From contig NZ_FUYX01000012.1 of assembly GCF_900168195.1 (NCBI RefSeq), forward strand, positions 62,001 through 126,000: a DNA stretch of 64,000 bases, given 5' to 3'. Source of the DNA: Allobosea thiooxidans (lineage in GTDB: Bacteria; Pseudomonadota; Alphaproteobacteria; Rhizobiales; Beijerinckiaceae). Position numbers and translations under genes: made by a program. The notes beneath the pieces are model-generated. The model made no database searches. It worked only from the letters and a program-made list of their open reading frames with translations, and was not told the DNA's origin. Numbering within the stretch: position 1 is the first letter of the stretch; each line of letters opens with the position of its first letter. This document shows, piece after piece, positions 7,881 through 16,752 of this stretch.

Positions 7881-10043
7881 ATGCGGCGAGTGGACGGTAG
7901 GCGTTTCCTGAGCAGGGCCGTTCTGGCACTGGGGCTTCTGGCGCCGAGCCTGGGCCTCGCCGCGGAATCCGAAGCAGTGACCTCGCCGCGCGTGACCGCG
8001 ACGCTGCTCTCGAGCCGCGACACGGTCGCGCCGGGCGAGCGCTTCCAGGTCGCGCTGGTCCAGAAGCTCGCGCCGCATTGGCATACCTACTGGCTCAATC
8101 CCGGCGATTCCGGCGAACCGACCCGGATCAACTGGGACCTGCCCGCCGGCGCTGCCGCCGGTGACATCCGCTGGCCCGCCCCGCAGGCGATCCGGGTCGA
8201 GCCGCTGGTCAATTTCGGCTTCGAGGGCACGGTGCTGCTGCCGGTCGAGATCACCGTGCCGGCCGATGCCAAGCCGGGCACGACCTTCGCGCTGAAGGCC
8301 GACGCTACCTGGCTCGTCTGCGAGAAGATCTGCATCCCCGAGGAAGGCTCGTTCTCGCTCGAGCTGCCGATCGCCGCCGCCGGTGTCCCCGACCAGTCGG
8401 CGCAGGAGCGGATCGATGCCGCACTGGCCGCCCTGCCCGGGCCGGCTCCGTTCCGCGGCAAGCTGCGCGGCGACGGCGAGAAGCTCGCGCTCGAGCTGCC
8501 CGGCCTGCCCGCGGGCGTGAGCGATCTGCGCTTCTTCCCCATCTCCGACACGCTGATCGAGCATGCCGCGGAGCAGTCCCTCGCCGCCGGTGCGGCGCCG
8601 GTGCTGACGCTGGTCCGTTCGGGCGTCTTCAAGCTTCCGCAGCCGGAGGTCTCCGGCGTGCTGACCTTCCGCGAGGATGGCGAGCCGCGCGCCTTCGCGC
8701 TGGCCGCCGATGCCGACCCGGCCCTGGTCGCGGCCGCCGCCCCGGCTGCGTCGGCGGCACGCCCCGCAGTTGTGAAGATCGCGACGCCGCCCGAAGGCGC
8801 CGACCTGTCGCTCTGGGCCGCGCTTGCCTTCGCCTTCGCCGGCGGGCTGATCCTGAACCTGATGCCCTGCGTGCTGCCGGTGCTGTTCATCAAGGCGCTC
8901 GGCTTCGCCCAGCTCGCCCATGCCAGCCGCGGCGAGGTGCGCGAGCAGGGGCTGCTCTTCCTCTGCGGCGTGCTGTTGACCTTCATGGTGCTGGCCGGAG
9001 CGGTGATCGCGCTCGGCGCGCTCGGCAACAGCGTCGGCTGGGGCTTCCAGCTCCAGTCGCCGCCGCTCGTCATCGCGCTGGCGGTGGTAATGGTGCTGAT
9101 CGGGCTCAACCTGATCGGCGCCTTCGAGATCGGCGGCTCCGTCGTCGGCTTCGGCGACGGCCTCGCCCGCCGGGGCGGGCGCTTCGGCGCCTTCATGACC
9201 GGCGTGCTCGCGGTGGTCGTCGCCACGCCCTGCACGGCACCCTTCATGGGGGCGGCGATGGGCTATGCCGTGACGCAGCCGCCGGCGGTGGCGCTCTCCG
9301 TCTTCGCGGCCCTGGCGCTGGGCTTCGCGCTGCCGGTGGTGGCGCTCTCCTTCGCGCCCGGCCTGCTGCGCCTGCTGCCGAAGCCGGGCCGGTGGATGCT
9401 CGTGCTGAAGCAGGCTTTCGCCTTCCCGATGTTCGCGACCGCGATCTGGCTGATCTGGGTCGCCTCGGTCCAGAGCGGGCCTCAGGGGGTTCTCGCGGCG
9501 CTGGTCGCGGTCCTGGCGGCGGGCTTCGTCGTCTGGCTCGTCGGCGTGACGCGCGGCACCCTGCCGCGCCGCGTCTTCGGCGCCGTGCTGGCGGCGCTGG
9601 TCGCGCTCGGGGCCGGCTGGTTCACCGTACAGAACGCGGTTCCCGGCGCGACGACCGAGGCCCGCGCCGGCGAGACGGAAGCCTGGTCGCCCGAGCGCGT
9701 CGCGGCGCTGCAGGCGCAGGGCAAGCCGGTCTTCGTCAACTTCACCGCCGCCTGGTGCATCACCTGCCTCGCCAATGAGCGCGTCGCGCTCTCGCGGCAG
9801 GAGGTGAAGGATGCCTTCGCTCGGCTCGGCATCGTCTATCTCAAGGCCGACTGGACCAATCGCGATGCCCGCATCGCGCAGGCGCTCGGCGAGCAGGGCC
9901 GCGCCGGCGTGCCGCTCTACCTGGTCTATCCGGGCCGCGCGGGCGCGCAGGCCGAGGTGCTGCCGCAGCTCCTCACGGCCGACGCCGTGATCGCGGCTGC
10001 CGAGCGCGCCGCGGGCCGGGAGGCGAAGACGGCGGCGCCGTGA
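7881..10043 (+). CDS. DsbD-family protein-disulfide reductase (ScsB-like)
   Basis: A 720-residue inner-membrane thiol reductase that moves electrons from cytoplasmic thioredoxin to periplasmic proteins. It has an N-terminal signal, a periplasmic domain to about residue 280 with paired cysteines in WLVCEKICIPEEG, a central DsbD membrane domain with LNLMPCVLPVLFIKALGF and ATPCTAPFMG (the two redox cysteines), and a C-terminal thioredoxin fold with the active site FTAAWCITCLANE. The long N-domain resembles ScsB more than classical DsbD. ATG 7881 is chosen because it starts the signal peptide (RRFLSRAVLALGLLA); upstream in-frame codons run through the repeat. Confidence 0.92.
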   Translation: MRRVDGRRFLSRAVLALGLLAPSLGLAAESEAVTSPRVTATLLSSRDTVAPGERFQVALVQKLAPHWHTYWLNPGDSGEPTRINWDLPAGAAAGDIRWPAPQAIRVEPLVNFGFEGTVLLPVEITVPADAKPGTTFALKADATWLVCEKICIPEEGSFSLELPIAAAGVPDQSAQERIDAALAALPGPAPFRGKLRGDGEKLALELPGLPAGVSDLRFFPISDTLIEHAAEQSLAAGAAPVLTLVRSGVFKLPQPEVSGVLTFREDGEPRAFALAADADPALVAAAAPAASAARPAVVKIATPPEGADLSLWAALAFAFAGGLILNLMPCVLPVLFIKALGFAQLAHASRGEVREQGLLFLCGVLLTFMVLAGAVIALGALGNSVGWGFQLQSPPLVIALAVVMVLIGLNLIGAFEIGGSVVGFGDGLARRGGRFGAFMTGVLAVVVATPCTAPFMGAAMGYAVTQPPAVALSVFAALALGFALPVVALSFAPGLLRLLPKPGRWMLVLKQAFAFPMFATAIWLIWVASVQSGPQGVLAALVAVLAAGFVVWLVGVTRGTLPRRVFGAVLAALVALGAGWFTVQNAVPGATTEARAGETEAWSPERVAALQAQGKPVFVNFTAAWCITCLANERVALSRQEVKDAFARLGIVYLKADWTNRDARIAQALGEQGRAGVPLYLVYPGRAGAQAEVLPQLLTADAVIAAAERAAGREAKTAAP

Positions 10044-10144
10044 CATCGGCGCCTCCTAGCTGAGGAACGGAACGCCGCCGCTCCGGGGCTCGCCGCTGCG
10101 CGATGTCCCGGAACGAGGGCGACGCTCTGTCTTGGGCTGTTACC

Positions 10145-11350
10145 TTACGAGCGGGGGCCGAGGTCGCGCGGCGCGGCGTTGATCGTGACGATCTGGCCGT
10201 TGCGCAGCTCGAGGATCGCCAGCCCGCGCTCCACCTGTCCGTCCGGCCGGAAGCGGAAGACGCCGTCGGCGCCGGCGAAGCCGGAGGCGTTGGTCAGCAC
10301 CGATTCCGAGAAGCGCTGCGAACCCTGCGTGCGCGCCAGCGCGGCGGCGAGCGAAACGGCATCGTAGGCGAGCGTCGCGGTGCGCGTCGGGGCGCCGTTG
10401 AAGCGCTGCTGATAGCGTCCGGCGAAGGCGTTGAAGCCGGCGGTGTCGGGCGAGGCGAACCAGCCGCCCTGGATCGCCGGCACCCGCGCGATGCTGGCGT
10501 CGTTCCAGACGCCGGTGCCCAGCGGCTTCACCCGCGATGGGTTATAGCCGGCCTCCTGCAGGGCCTGGCCGAGCGCCGGCATCGTGTCCGCGGCCGCCGG
10601 CACGAACAGCGCATCCGCCTGCTGCAGCGACGGCACGAGGCGCTGGGCCGCGCTGCGCATCGCGTTGTGATCGGCGCCGAAGCGCTCGATCGCGACCACG
10701 CGCGCGCCTCGGGCGGCGACGGCCTGCTGGAAGGCGGCCTCGACGACCTTGCCATAGGCGGTGTCGGGGACGAGTGCGGCGAAGGATTTGCGCCCCTGCT
10801 GCGACGCATAGGCGATGACGCGGTTGACGTCGTTCTCGGGCGGGAAGGACAGCAGATAGACGCCGGGCGCGGCGACGCTGGAATCGCTGGAGAAGGCGAT
10901 GACCGGGCGGTTGGCGCCGCGCGCCACCTGCCCCGCCGCCTGGACGGAGGGCGCGAAGAGTGGGCCGATGATGAGCTCCGCCCCTTCGGCGAGCGCCTGC
11001 TGGGCGGCGGCACGGGCGCCATCCGGCGTGCCGCGATCGTCCTTGACCAGCAGGGTCAGGTCGGCATTGGGGAACTCGGCCAGAGCCATCTCGGCGGCGT
11101 TCTTGAGCGAATTGCCGACGACGGCGCCCTGGCCTTCCGCCGTCAGCGGCAGGACGAGGCCGACCTTGACCTTGCCGTTGCCGATGACCTGCCCCGTGGG
11201 CGCGGCCGCGTCGGAGGCGGGGGCTCCTGAATCGAAGCCGGGCAGGCCGGAAGTGCCGCCGCCGCAGGCGGCCAGCGCGAGCGGCAGGGCGACCGCAAGC
11301 GCCCGTGCCTTGAACCGCAGGATCGGGGCGAAATGCCGATGATGCAACAC
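10145..11350 (-). CDS. LpoA-like penicillin-binding protein activator lipoprotein
   Basis: A 401-residue lipoprotein with signal peptide and lipobox LAAC followed by GGG. The rest is a type I periplasmic-binding fold (VKVGLVLPLTAEGQGAVVGNSLKNAAEMAL, then ELIIGPLFAPSV, then NRPVIAFSSDSSVA) of the family called penicillin-binding protein activator or leucine-binding-like. In enterobacteria LpoA stimulates PBP1A from the outer membrane; that role here is family-based inference. It diverges from rsmI, an arrangement (lipoprotein/rsmI/yraN/gshB) widely conserved in proteobacteria, which supports the assignment over an amino-acid transporter component. Confidence 0.85.
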   Translation of the reverse strand: MLHHRHFAPILRFKARALAVALPLALAACGGGTSGLPGFDSGAPASDAAAPTGQVIGNGKVKVGLVLPLTAEGQGAVVGNSLKNAAEMALAEFPNADLTLLVKDDRGTPDGARAAAQQALAEGAELIIGPLFAPSVQAAGQVARGANRPVIAFSSDSSVAAPGVYLLSFPPENDVNRVIAYASQQGRKSFAALVPDTAYGKVVEAAFQQAVAARGARVVAIERFGADHNAMRSAAQRLVPSLQQADALFVPAAADTMPALGQALQEAGYNPSRVKPLGTGVWNDASIARVPAIQGGWFASPDTAGFNAFAGRYQQRFNGAPTRTATLAYDAVSLAAALARTQGSQRFSESVLTNASGFAGADGVFRFRPDGQVERGLAILELRNGQIVTINAAPRDLGPRS

Positions 11351-11539
11351 GGGCGATCTCCAGTCGTGACCGGACCGGCGCGAAGCCCGCCCGGCGATAG
11401 GTCCCCATGGAACCGTTCTGCCCCTCGCGGGGACTCGTGCCAGTGCGGAATCCTATTTTCAAGTTGTTAACTATGGGTTGCATTCGTCGAAGACGCTCGC
11501 GCCGTGGCGCGACTGCCGCGGCTGTGGCAGCTTGGCGCC

Positions 11540-12448
11540 ATGTCGCATGATGCCGCCGCCCGCTCTTCCAGCTACACCGCCTTCGGCCTGAGGGCCGAGG
11601 CCGAGCCGCTGGCGCCGGGGTTGCACATTGTCGCGACGCCGATCGGCAATCTGCGCGACATCTCCTTCCGGGCCCTGGCGACGCTCGCCGCCGCCGATGC
11701 GATCCTGGCCGAGGACACCCGCACCTCGAAGACGCTGCTGGCACATTACGGCATCTCGACGCCGCTCCTGCCCTATCACGAGCACAATGCCGCGCAGATG
11801 CGGCCCAAGGTGCTGGCGAAGCTCCGCGAGGGCGGCAAGCTCGCCCTGATCTCGGATGCCGGCACGCCGCTCGTCTCCGATCCCGGCTACAAGCTCGTCG
11901 CCGAGCTGGTGGCCGAGGGGCTGCCGGTCACCGGCATTCCCGGCCCATCAGCCGTGCTGGCGGCGCTGGTCCTCGCGGGCCTGCCGACCGATCGCTTCTT
12001 CTTCGAGGGCTTCCTACCGCCGAAATCGGCGGCGCGGCGCACGCGGCTGACGGAGCTTGCCGCCATTCCCGGCACGCTGGTCTTCTTCGAATCGCCGCGC
12101 CGTGTCGCCGAGATGCTGGCCGATGCCGCCGCCGTCCTGGGCGCGCGCACCGGCGCCGTGGCGCGCGAGCTCACCAAATATCACGAGACGGTCCAGCGCG
12201 GCACGCTGCCGGAGCTCGCGGCGCATTATGACACGCAGGAGGAGGCGCGGGGCGAGATCGTCGTCATCATCGGCCCGCCGGGCGCCGGCGAGCTGCTGCC
12301 CGCCGGAGACGTCATCGACGAGCGGCTGCGGGCCGCGCTCGCCAATGTCTCGCTGAAGGAGGCCGTGGCCCAGGTCGCGGCCGAGACCGGCCAGCCGCGC
12401 CGCAAGGTCTATGCCCGCGCCCTTGAACTGACCCGCGACGATCCGTGA
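11540..12448 (+). CDS. rsmI: 16S rRNA (cytidine1402-2'-O)-methyltransferase
   Basis: A 302-residue tetrapyrrole-methylase-fold enzyme that 2'-O-methylates C1402 in the ribosomal P-site. Motifs include GLHIVATPIGNLRDISFRAL, AEDTRTSKTLL, LPYHEHNA, SDAGTPLVSDPGY and the SAM-binding GIPGPSAVLAAL. ATG 11540 is chosen over an in-frame GTG at 11504 because family proteins begin with a short polar leader like MSHDAAARSSSYTAFG. It overlaps yraN by 4 bp (GTGA) and precedes gshB, the standard gene order. Confidence 0.96.
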   Translation: MSHDAAARSSSYTAFGLRAEAEPLAPGLHIVATPIGNLRDISFRALATLAAADAILAEDTRTSKTLLAHYGISTPLLPYHEHNAAQMRPKVLAKLREGGKLALISDAGTPLVSDPGYKLVAELVAEGLPVTGIPGPSAVLAALVLAGLPTDRFFFEGFLPPKSAARRTRLTELAAIPGTLVFFESPRRVAEMLADAAAVLGARTGAVARELTKYHETVQRGTLPELAAHYDTQEEARGEIVVIIGPPGAGELLPAGDVIDERLRAALANVSLKEAVAQVAAETGQPRRKVYARALELTRDDP

Positions 12449-12840
12449 GCGGAACGGCGGCCGATCCGGACAAGCGCAGCCGCCGGGCCCGGCGCTCCGG
12501 CCTGGCCGGGCGCCGCGCCGAATGGCTCGCCATCCTCTGGCTGTCGGCGAAGGGCTATCGCCTGCTCGAACGCCGCTATGGCGGCAAGGGCGGCGAGATC
12601 GACCTCGTGATGAAGCGTGGTCGCACCGTCGCCTTCGTCGAGGTCAAGGCGCGCGGCGAGCTCGATGCGGCGATGCTCGCGATCACGCCGGAGAAGCGCC
12701 GCCTCGTCGAGCGGCGGGTGCGGCACTGGCTCTCGCGCAACCCCTGGGCCTCCACCCACTATCTGCGGGCCGATGCGGTCTTCCTCGCGCCCTGGCGCCG
12801 GCCGCGCCATGTGCCCGCCGCCTTCGCGCTCCTCCTGTGA
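12445..12840 (+). CDS. yraN: YraN/UPF0102 family protein, endonuclease-like fold
   Basis: A 131-residue protein with the conserved UPF0102 core: GRRAEWLAILWLSAKGYRLLERRYGGKGGEIDLVM followed by FVEVKARGE. The pattern E-ID-(x)n-E-V-K is that of the PD-(D/E)XK nuclease superfamily, so a nuclease or Holliday-junction-resolvase-like activity is suspected, though the cellular role is not established. The GTG start overlaps the rsmI stop, indicating coupling. An 82-bp gap then leads to gshB. Confidence 0.93.
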   Translation: MSGTAADPDKRSRRARRSGLAGRRAEWLAILWLSAKGYRLLERRYGGKGGEIDLVMKRGRTVAFVEVKARGELDAAMLAITPEKRRLVERRVRHWLSRNPWASTHYLRADAVFLAPWRRPRHVPAAFALLL

Positions 12841-12922
12841 CGCAACACGATCCCGCGGCCACCCTCTTGCCGGAACCCCGTTCGCGGTCCGATAAGAACC
12901 GGCCGCAACAGGAAGGCCTGCC

Positions 12923-13861
12923 ATGACTCTCGCCATCGCCATCCAGATGGACCCGATCGAGCGCATCCGGATCGCCGGGGATACCGGCTTTGCCCTGATG
13001 CTGGAGGCGCAGGCGCGCGGTCATACGCTCTACACCTACACCCCCGACAAGCTCTCGATGCGCGACGGCAAGGTCACCGCGCCGATGCGTCCGGTCACGG
13101 TGCGCGACGTCGAGGGCGATCATTTCACGGCGGGAGCCGAGGAGAAGATCGATCTCTCGACGCTCGATGTGGTGCTGTTGCGGCAGGACCCGCCCTTCGA
13201 CATGGCTTATGTCACCACCACCCATATGCTGGAGCGCATCCACCCGAAGACGCTGGTGGTCAACGACCCGACCTCGGTGCGCAACGCGCCGGAAAAGATC
13301 CTCGTCACCCATTTCCCCGAGCTGATGCCGCCGACGCTGATCACCCGCGACAAGGCGGAGATCGAGGCCTTCCGCGACGAGCATGGCGAGATCGTCATGA
13401 AGCCGCTCTACGGCCATGGCGGCGCGACCGTGTTCAAGACCAGCCGGACCGACCCGAATTTCGGCTCGCTCTTCGACCTGTTCAGCAACCTCTTCCGCGA
13501 GCCCTGGGTGGTGCAGGGCTTCATCAAGGAGGTCAGCGAGGGCGACAAGCGCATCATCCTGATCGACGGCAAGGCGGCCGGCGCGGTCAACCGCGTGCCG
13601 GCGGTCGGCGATCTGCGTGCCAACATGGTCCGCGGCGGCGCAGCGCGCCCGACCGACCTGTCGAAGCAGGAGCTGGCGATCTGCGAGGCGATCGGCCCGA
13701 CTCTGCGCGAGCGCGGCCTGCTGCTCGTCGGCATCGACGTGATCCACGGCAAGCTGACCGAGATCAACGTCACCGCGCCGACCGGCGTGCGCGCCATCAA
13801 GAAGCTCGGCGGCCCGGACCTGGCGGCGCAGCTCTTCGACGTGATCGAAAGCAAGCGCTGA
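12923..13861 (+). CDS. gshB: Glutathione synthetase
   Basis: A 312-residue ATP-grasp ligase that adds glycine to gamma-glutamylcysteine. Visible features are the N-terminal [17 protein letters not shown] domain, [31 protein letters not shown] (ATP-binding lysine and glycine loop), and the C-terminal [19 protein letters not shown] with metal-binding Glu and Asn. AGGAAGG sits about 7 bp before the ATG. It ends the rsmI-yraN-gshB set and is followed by a family B repeat. Confidence 0.97.
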   Translation: MTLAIAIQMDPIERIRIAGDTGFALMLEAQARGHTLYTYTPDKLSMRDGKVTAPMRPVTVRDVEGDHFTAGAEEKIDLSTLDVVLLRQDPPFDMAYVTTTHMLERIHPKTLVVNDPTSVRNAPEKILVTHFPELMPPTLITRDKAEIEAFRDEHGEIVMKPLYGHGGATVFKTSRTDPNFGSLFDLFSNLFREPWVVQGFIKEVSEGDKRIILIDGKAAGAVNRVPAVGDLRANMVRGGAARPTDLSKQELAICEAIGPTLRERGLLLVGIDVIHGKLTEINVTAPTGVRAIKKLGGPDLAAQLFDVIESKR

Positions 13862-13880
13862 GCGCTGGGTTGCTCCCTGA

Positions 13881-14000
13881 GCCCTCATCCTGAGGAGCCA
13901 TTCCGTTGGGAATGGCGTCTCGAAGGATGGTTCAGGAGGCTCTGGAACCCGCTGGAGCATCCCTCGAGACGCCGCTTTCGCGGCTCCTCAGGATGAGGGC
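13881..14000. repeat. Palindromic intergenic repeat, family B, copy 1
   Basis: Outer arms GCCCTCATCCTGAGGAGCC (from 13881) and GGCTCCTCAGGATGAGGGC (to 14000) are near-perfect inverse copies; inner arms GGCGTCTCGAAGGATG and CATCCCTCGAGACGCC also pair. Copies with the same plan are at 30504-30617 and 54557-54670. This one lies between the convergent gshB and moeB genes. Confidence 0.9.
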
Positions 14001-14049
14001 TGCGAATGTCCAGCAGCTTCCGAGGGGGCGATCGCTCGCAATACCGGCG

Positions 14050-14832
14050 TCAGGCCGCCTTGCCGCTGCCGTTCAGCGAATTCGTCTCGTCCCAGCCATA
14101 GCGCAGCATCTCGAAGCGCATCGTCAGCGCATCGAGCAGCAGGAGCTTGCCGACGAGCGGTTCGCCGAAACCCGTGATCGCCCGCACGACCTCCAGCGCC
14201 ATCAGCGAGCCGATGACGCCCGGCAGCGCGCCGAGCACCCCGGCCTCGGCGCAGGTCGGGATCGCGCCGGGCGGCGGTGCCTCCGGGAACAGGCAGCGCC
14301 AGGTCGGGTTGGGGCGCCCGTCCGGTCCGTTCTCATGGGCGCGCACCGTCGTCAGCGAGCCGTCGAAGCGCCCGAGCGCGCCCATGACCACCGGCTTGTG
14401 CTCATGGAAGCAGGCGTCGGAAACCGCATAGCGTGTGGCGAAATTGTCCGAGCCCTCCGCCACCACGTCGTAGAAGGCGATCATCGCGCGGGCATTGTGC
14501 GGGTCGAGCCGGGTGACATGCTCTTCGACCACCACGTTCGGGTTGAGGTTGCGCACGAAGCGGGCGGCGACCACCGCCTTGTGCGCCCCGATATCCTCGG
14601 TGGTGAAGATCGTCTGGCGCTGCAGGTTGGAGAGCGAGACGATGTCGTCGTCGACGATGCCGATCTTGCCGACGCCGGCCGCTGCCAGATACTGGATCAG
14701 CGGCGCGCCGAGGCCGCCGGCGCCGACCACCAGCACGCGCGCATTCTTCAGCCGCTGCTGGCCCGGTCCGCCAATCTCCGGCAGGACGATGTGGCGGGCA
14801 TAGCGCTCGATCTCGTCGTCGTTCAGCATCAT
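14050..14832 (-). CDS. moeB: HesA/MoeB/ThiF family adenylyltransferase, probable molybdopterin-synthase adenylyltransferase
   Basis: A 260-residue E1-like enzyme that adenylates the C-terminal glycine of MoaD (or ThiS). The Rossmann ATP site is VLVVGAGGLGAPLIQYLAAAGVGKIGIVDDD, followed by SNLQRQTIF, the family's NLxRQ motif. The CAEAGVLGALPGVIGSLMALEVV segment is the conserved C-terminal part. Four-cysteine zinc binding is not evident: only isolated cysteines such as WRCLFP and PTCAEAG are seen. ATG 14832 is used; the frame is open to 14883. Activity in thiazole synthesis is possible. Confidence 0.9.
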   Translation of the reverse strand: MMLNDDEIERYARHIVLPEIGGPGQQRLKNARVLVVGAGGLGAPLIQYLAAAGVGKIGIVDDDIVSLSNLQRQTIFTTEDIGAHKAVVAARFVRNLNPNVVVEEHVTRLDPHNARAMIAFYDVVAEGSDNFATRYAVSDACFHEHKPVVMGALGRFDGSLTTVRAHENGPDGRPNPTWRCLFPEAPPPGAIPTCAEAGVLGALPGVIGSLMALEVVRAITGFGEPLVGKLLLLDALTMRFEMLRYGWDETNSLNGSGKAA

Positions 14833-14847
14833 GGCGGAAAGGTAAGG

Positions 14848-14872
14848 CCGATTGCCGTCTTTCGGCAATCGG
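14848..14872. promoter_or_regulatory. Perfect 10-bp inverted repeat upstream of moeB
   Basis: CCGATTGCCG (14848-14857), loop TCTTT, CGGCAATCGG (14863-14872). It lies 16 bp before the moeB start in the region from which the nucleoside operon diverges. It may be an operator or an mRNA hairpin in the moeB leader. No regulator gene is adjacent. Confidence 0.5.
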
Positions 14873-14996
14873 GACTGCCGCACGGCGGCCTGCGCATCTG
14901 ACCTTTCGCCAGCTTGGCCGCGCGCTCAAGCCATGCCATCGTGTCCGGATCGAGGGCCGGACAACGGCGCCCGGCGGCTAACAGGGGATCGGTTCG

Positions 14997-15998
14997 ATGC
15001 GTCTGGGGTCTTTTGCGGCCGCGCTGGCCGGGGTGGCGCTTTCGGCTGTGGCGGCGCTGGCGCAGCAGCCGATCAAGCCGGCGGTGGTCTACGACAAGGG
15101 CGGCAAGTTCGACAAATCCTTCAACGAGGGCGTCTTCATGGGCGCCGAGAAGTTCAGGCAGGAGACCGGGGTCGAGTTCCGCGACTTCGAGCCGACCAAC
15201 GACGCCCAGATCGAGCAGGCGCTGCGCCGTTTCGCCCGCGACGGTCATTCGCCGATCATCGCCGTCGGCTTCAGCCAGGCGACGGCGCTCAAGAAGGTCG
15301 CGGCCGAGTTCCCGGATCTCAAATTCACCATCATCGACATGGTGGTCGAGCTGCCGAACGTGCAGTCGGTCGTGTTCAAGGAGCATGAGGGCTCCTATCT
15401 CGTCGGGTTGCTCGCGGCGATGGCCTCGAAGACCGGCAAGGTCGGCTTCGTCGGCGGCATGGATATCCCGCTCATTCGCAAATTCGCCTGCGGCTATGTC
15501 CAGGGCGTCAAGGCGGGCAAGGCCGATGCCGAGATCTTCCAGAACATGACCGGCTCGACCCCGGCCGCCTGGAACGACCCGGTCAAGGGCGGCGAGCTCG
15601 CCAAGTCGCAGATCGACCGTGGCGCGGACGTCGTCTATCACGCCGCCGGCGGCACCGGCATCGGTGTGCTCCGCGCGGTGGCGGACGCGGGCAAGCTCGG
15701 CATCGGCGTCGATTCCAACCAGAACGCGCTGCATCCCGGCAAGGTGCTGACCTCAATGCTGAAGCGCGTCGACGTCGCCGCCTATAACTCCTTCAAGGCG
15801 GCGCGCGACGGCGGCTGGAAGCCCGGCCTTTCCGTGCTCGGCCTCAAGGAGGAGGGCATCGACTGGGCGCTGGACGAGAACAACAAGGGCCTGATCTCGC
15901 CGGAGATGAAGGCCGCCGCCGACAAGGCCAAGGCCGACATCATCGCCGGCACCGTCAAGGTGCACGACTACATGTCGGACCAGAAGTGCACGATGTGA
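14997..15998 (+). CDS. BMP family ABC transporter substrate-binding lipoprotein-like protein (nucleoside binding)
   Basis: A 333-residue periplasmic binding protein with an N-terminal signal (LAGVALSAVAALAQQ). No lipobox cysteine is seen, so it is probably soluble. The BMP/Med fold shows as VVYDKGGKFDKSFNEGVFMGAEKF, a GFSQATALKKVAAEFPDLKFTIID strand-helix, EGSYLVGLLAAMASKTGKVGFVGGMDIPLI, and GVDSNQNALHPGKVLTSMLKR. Related proteins (PnrA, YufN) bind purine nucleosides; here the downstream cdd, punA, deoC and deoA genes support nucleosides as the cargo. It has AGGGG before the ATG and heads a ten-gene operon. Confidence 0.92.
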   Translation: MRLGSFAAALAGVALSAVAALAQQPIKPAVVYDKGGKFDKSFNEGVFMGAEKFRQETGVEFRDFEPTNDAQIEQALRRFARDGHSPIIAVGFSQATALKKVAAEFPDLKFTIIDMVVELPNVQSVVFKEHEGSYLVGLLAAMASKTGKVGFVGGMDIPLIRKFACGYVQGVKAGKADAEIFQNMTGSTPAAWNDPVKGGELAKSQIDRGADVVYHAAGGTGIGVLRAVADAGKLGIGVDSNQNALHPGKVLTSMLKRVDVAAYNSFKAARDGGWKPGLSVLGLKEEGIDWALDENNKGLISPEMKAAADKAKADIIAGTVKVHDYMSDQKCTM

Positions 15999-16014
15999 GG
16001 GCCCCGCGCCCGCG

Positions 16015-16752
16015 ATGAACGTCACCATCCTCGGTTCCGGCGACGCCTTCGGCTCCGGAGGGCGCTTCAACACCTGCCTCCGGGTCGAGGCCGGCGGCGA
16101 GGCCATGCTGCTCGATTGCGGCGGCTCCAGCATGGTTGCGCTCAATCGGGCCGGCATCGCTCGCAACGGTCTCTCGACCCTGCTGTTCACCCATTTCCAT
16201 GGCGATCATTTCGGCGGGCTGCCGGCCTTCCTGCTCGATGCGCAGTTCGTCTCCCGCCGTCGCGAGGCACTGACGATCGCCGGCCCGGCCGGCATCGAGC
16301 GCCAGGCGCTGCAGGCGCTGGAGGCCGCCTTTCCCGGCTCCTCCGGTAATGCCTGGCGTTTCCCGATCCGCTTCGTCGAGATCGCTCCCGGCCGGCCGGT
16401 GACGCTCTCCGGCATCGCGGTCACCGCTTTCCCGATGGTGCATGACGAGCGCGCCGGGCCGTGCCAGGGCTATCGGCTCGGCGCCGGCGACAAGGTCTTC
16501 GCCTTCTCCGGCGACACGGCCTGGACCGAGGCGCTGGTCCCGCTCGCCGCCGGGGCGGATGTCCTGCTGGTCGAGTGCTACAGCTACGACGCCAAGCTCC
16601 CCAACCATCTCGATTACGAGACCCTGGCCCGGCATCGTGCGAAGCTCGACACGCCGCGCATCATCCTGACCCATATGGGCCCGGGCATGCTGGCGCATGG
16701 CGGGGCTCTGCCGGAGGAGCGCGCCCATGACGGCATGCTGGTCACGGTATGA
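16015..16752 (+). CDS. Metallo-beta-lactamase-fold hydrolase (RNase Z/PhnP-like superfamily)
   Basis: A 245-residue MBL-fold enzyme. The zinc ligands are visible in FTHFHGDHFGG (HxHxDH), VHDERAG, the FSGDTAWTEAL aspartate motif and the ILTHMGPGML histidine. The N-terminus MNVTILGSGDAFGSGGRFNTC is typical of RNase Z- and PhnP-like phosphodiesterases. It lies 16 bp after the BMP binding protein and overlaps the ATPase start by 4 bp, so it is part of the nucleoside operon. A phosphodiesterase acting on cyclic or other phosphate esters is plausible but unproven; no long RNase Z exosite arm is seen. Confidence 0.88.
   Translation: MNVTILGSGDAFGSGGRFNTCLRVEAGGEAMLLDCGGSSMVALNRAGIARNGLSTLLFTHFHGDHFGGLPAFLLDAQFVSRRREALTIAGPAGIERQALQALEAAFPGSSGNAWRFPIRFVEIAPGRPVTLSGIAVTAFPMVHDERAGPCQGYRLGAGDKVFAFSGDTAWTEALVPLAAGADVLLVECYSYDAKLPNHLDYETLARHRAKLDTPRIILTHMGPGMLAHGGALPEERAHDGMLVTV

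Noticed and set aside
7788..10046. A 752-codon open frame opposite the DsbD gene
   Set aside because: Composition is low in hydrophobic residues and dominated by Arg, Gly and Glu; no domain is recognisable; the plus-strand gene has clear CxxC and membrane motifs.
12683..13960. A 425-codon frame opposite gshB
   Set aside because: Antisense to a well-conserved glutathione synthetase; amino-acid composition is that of a shadow frame.
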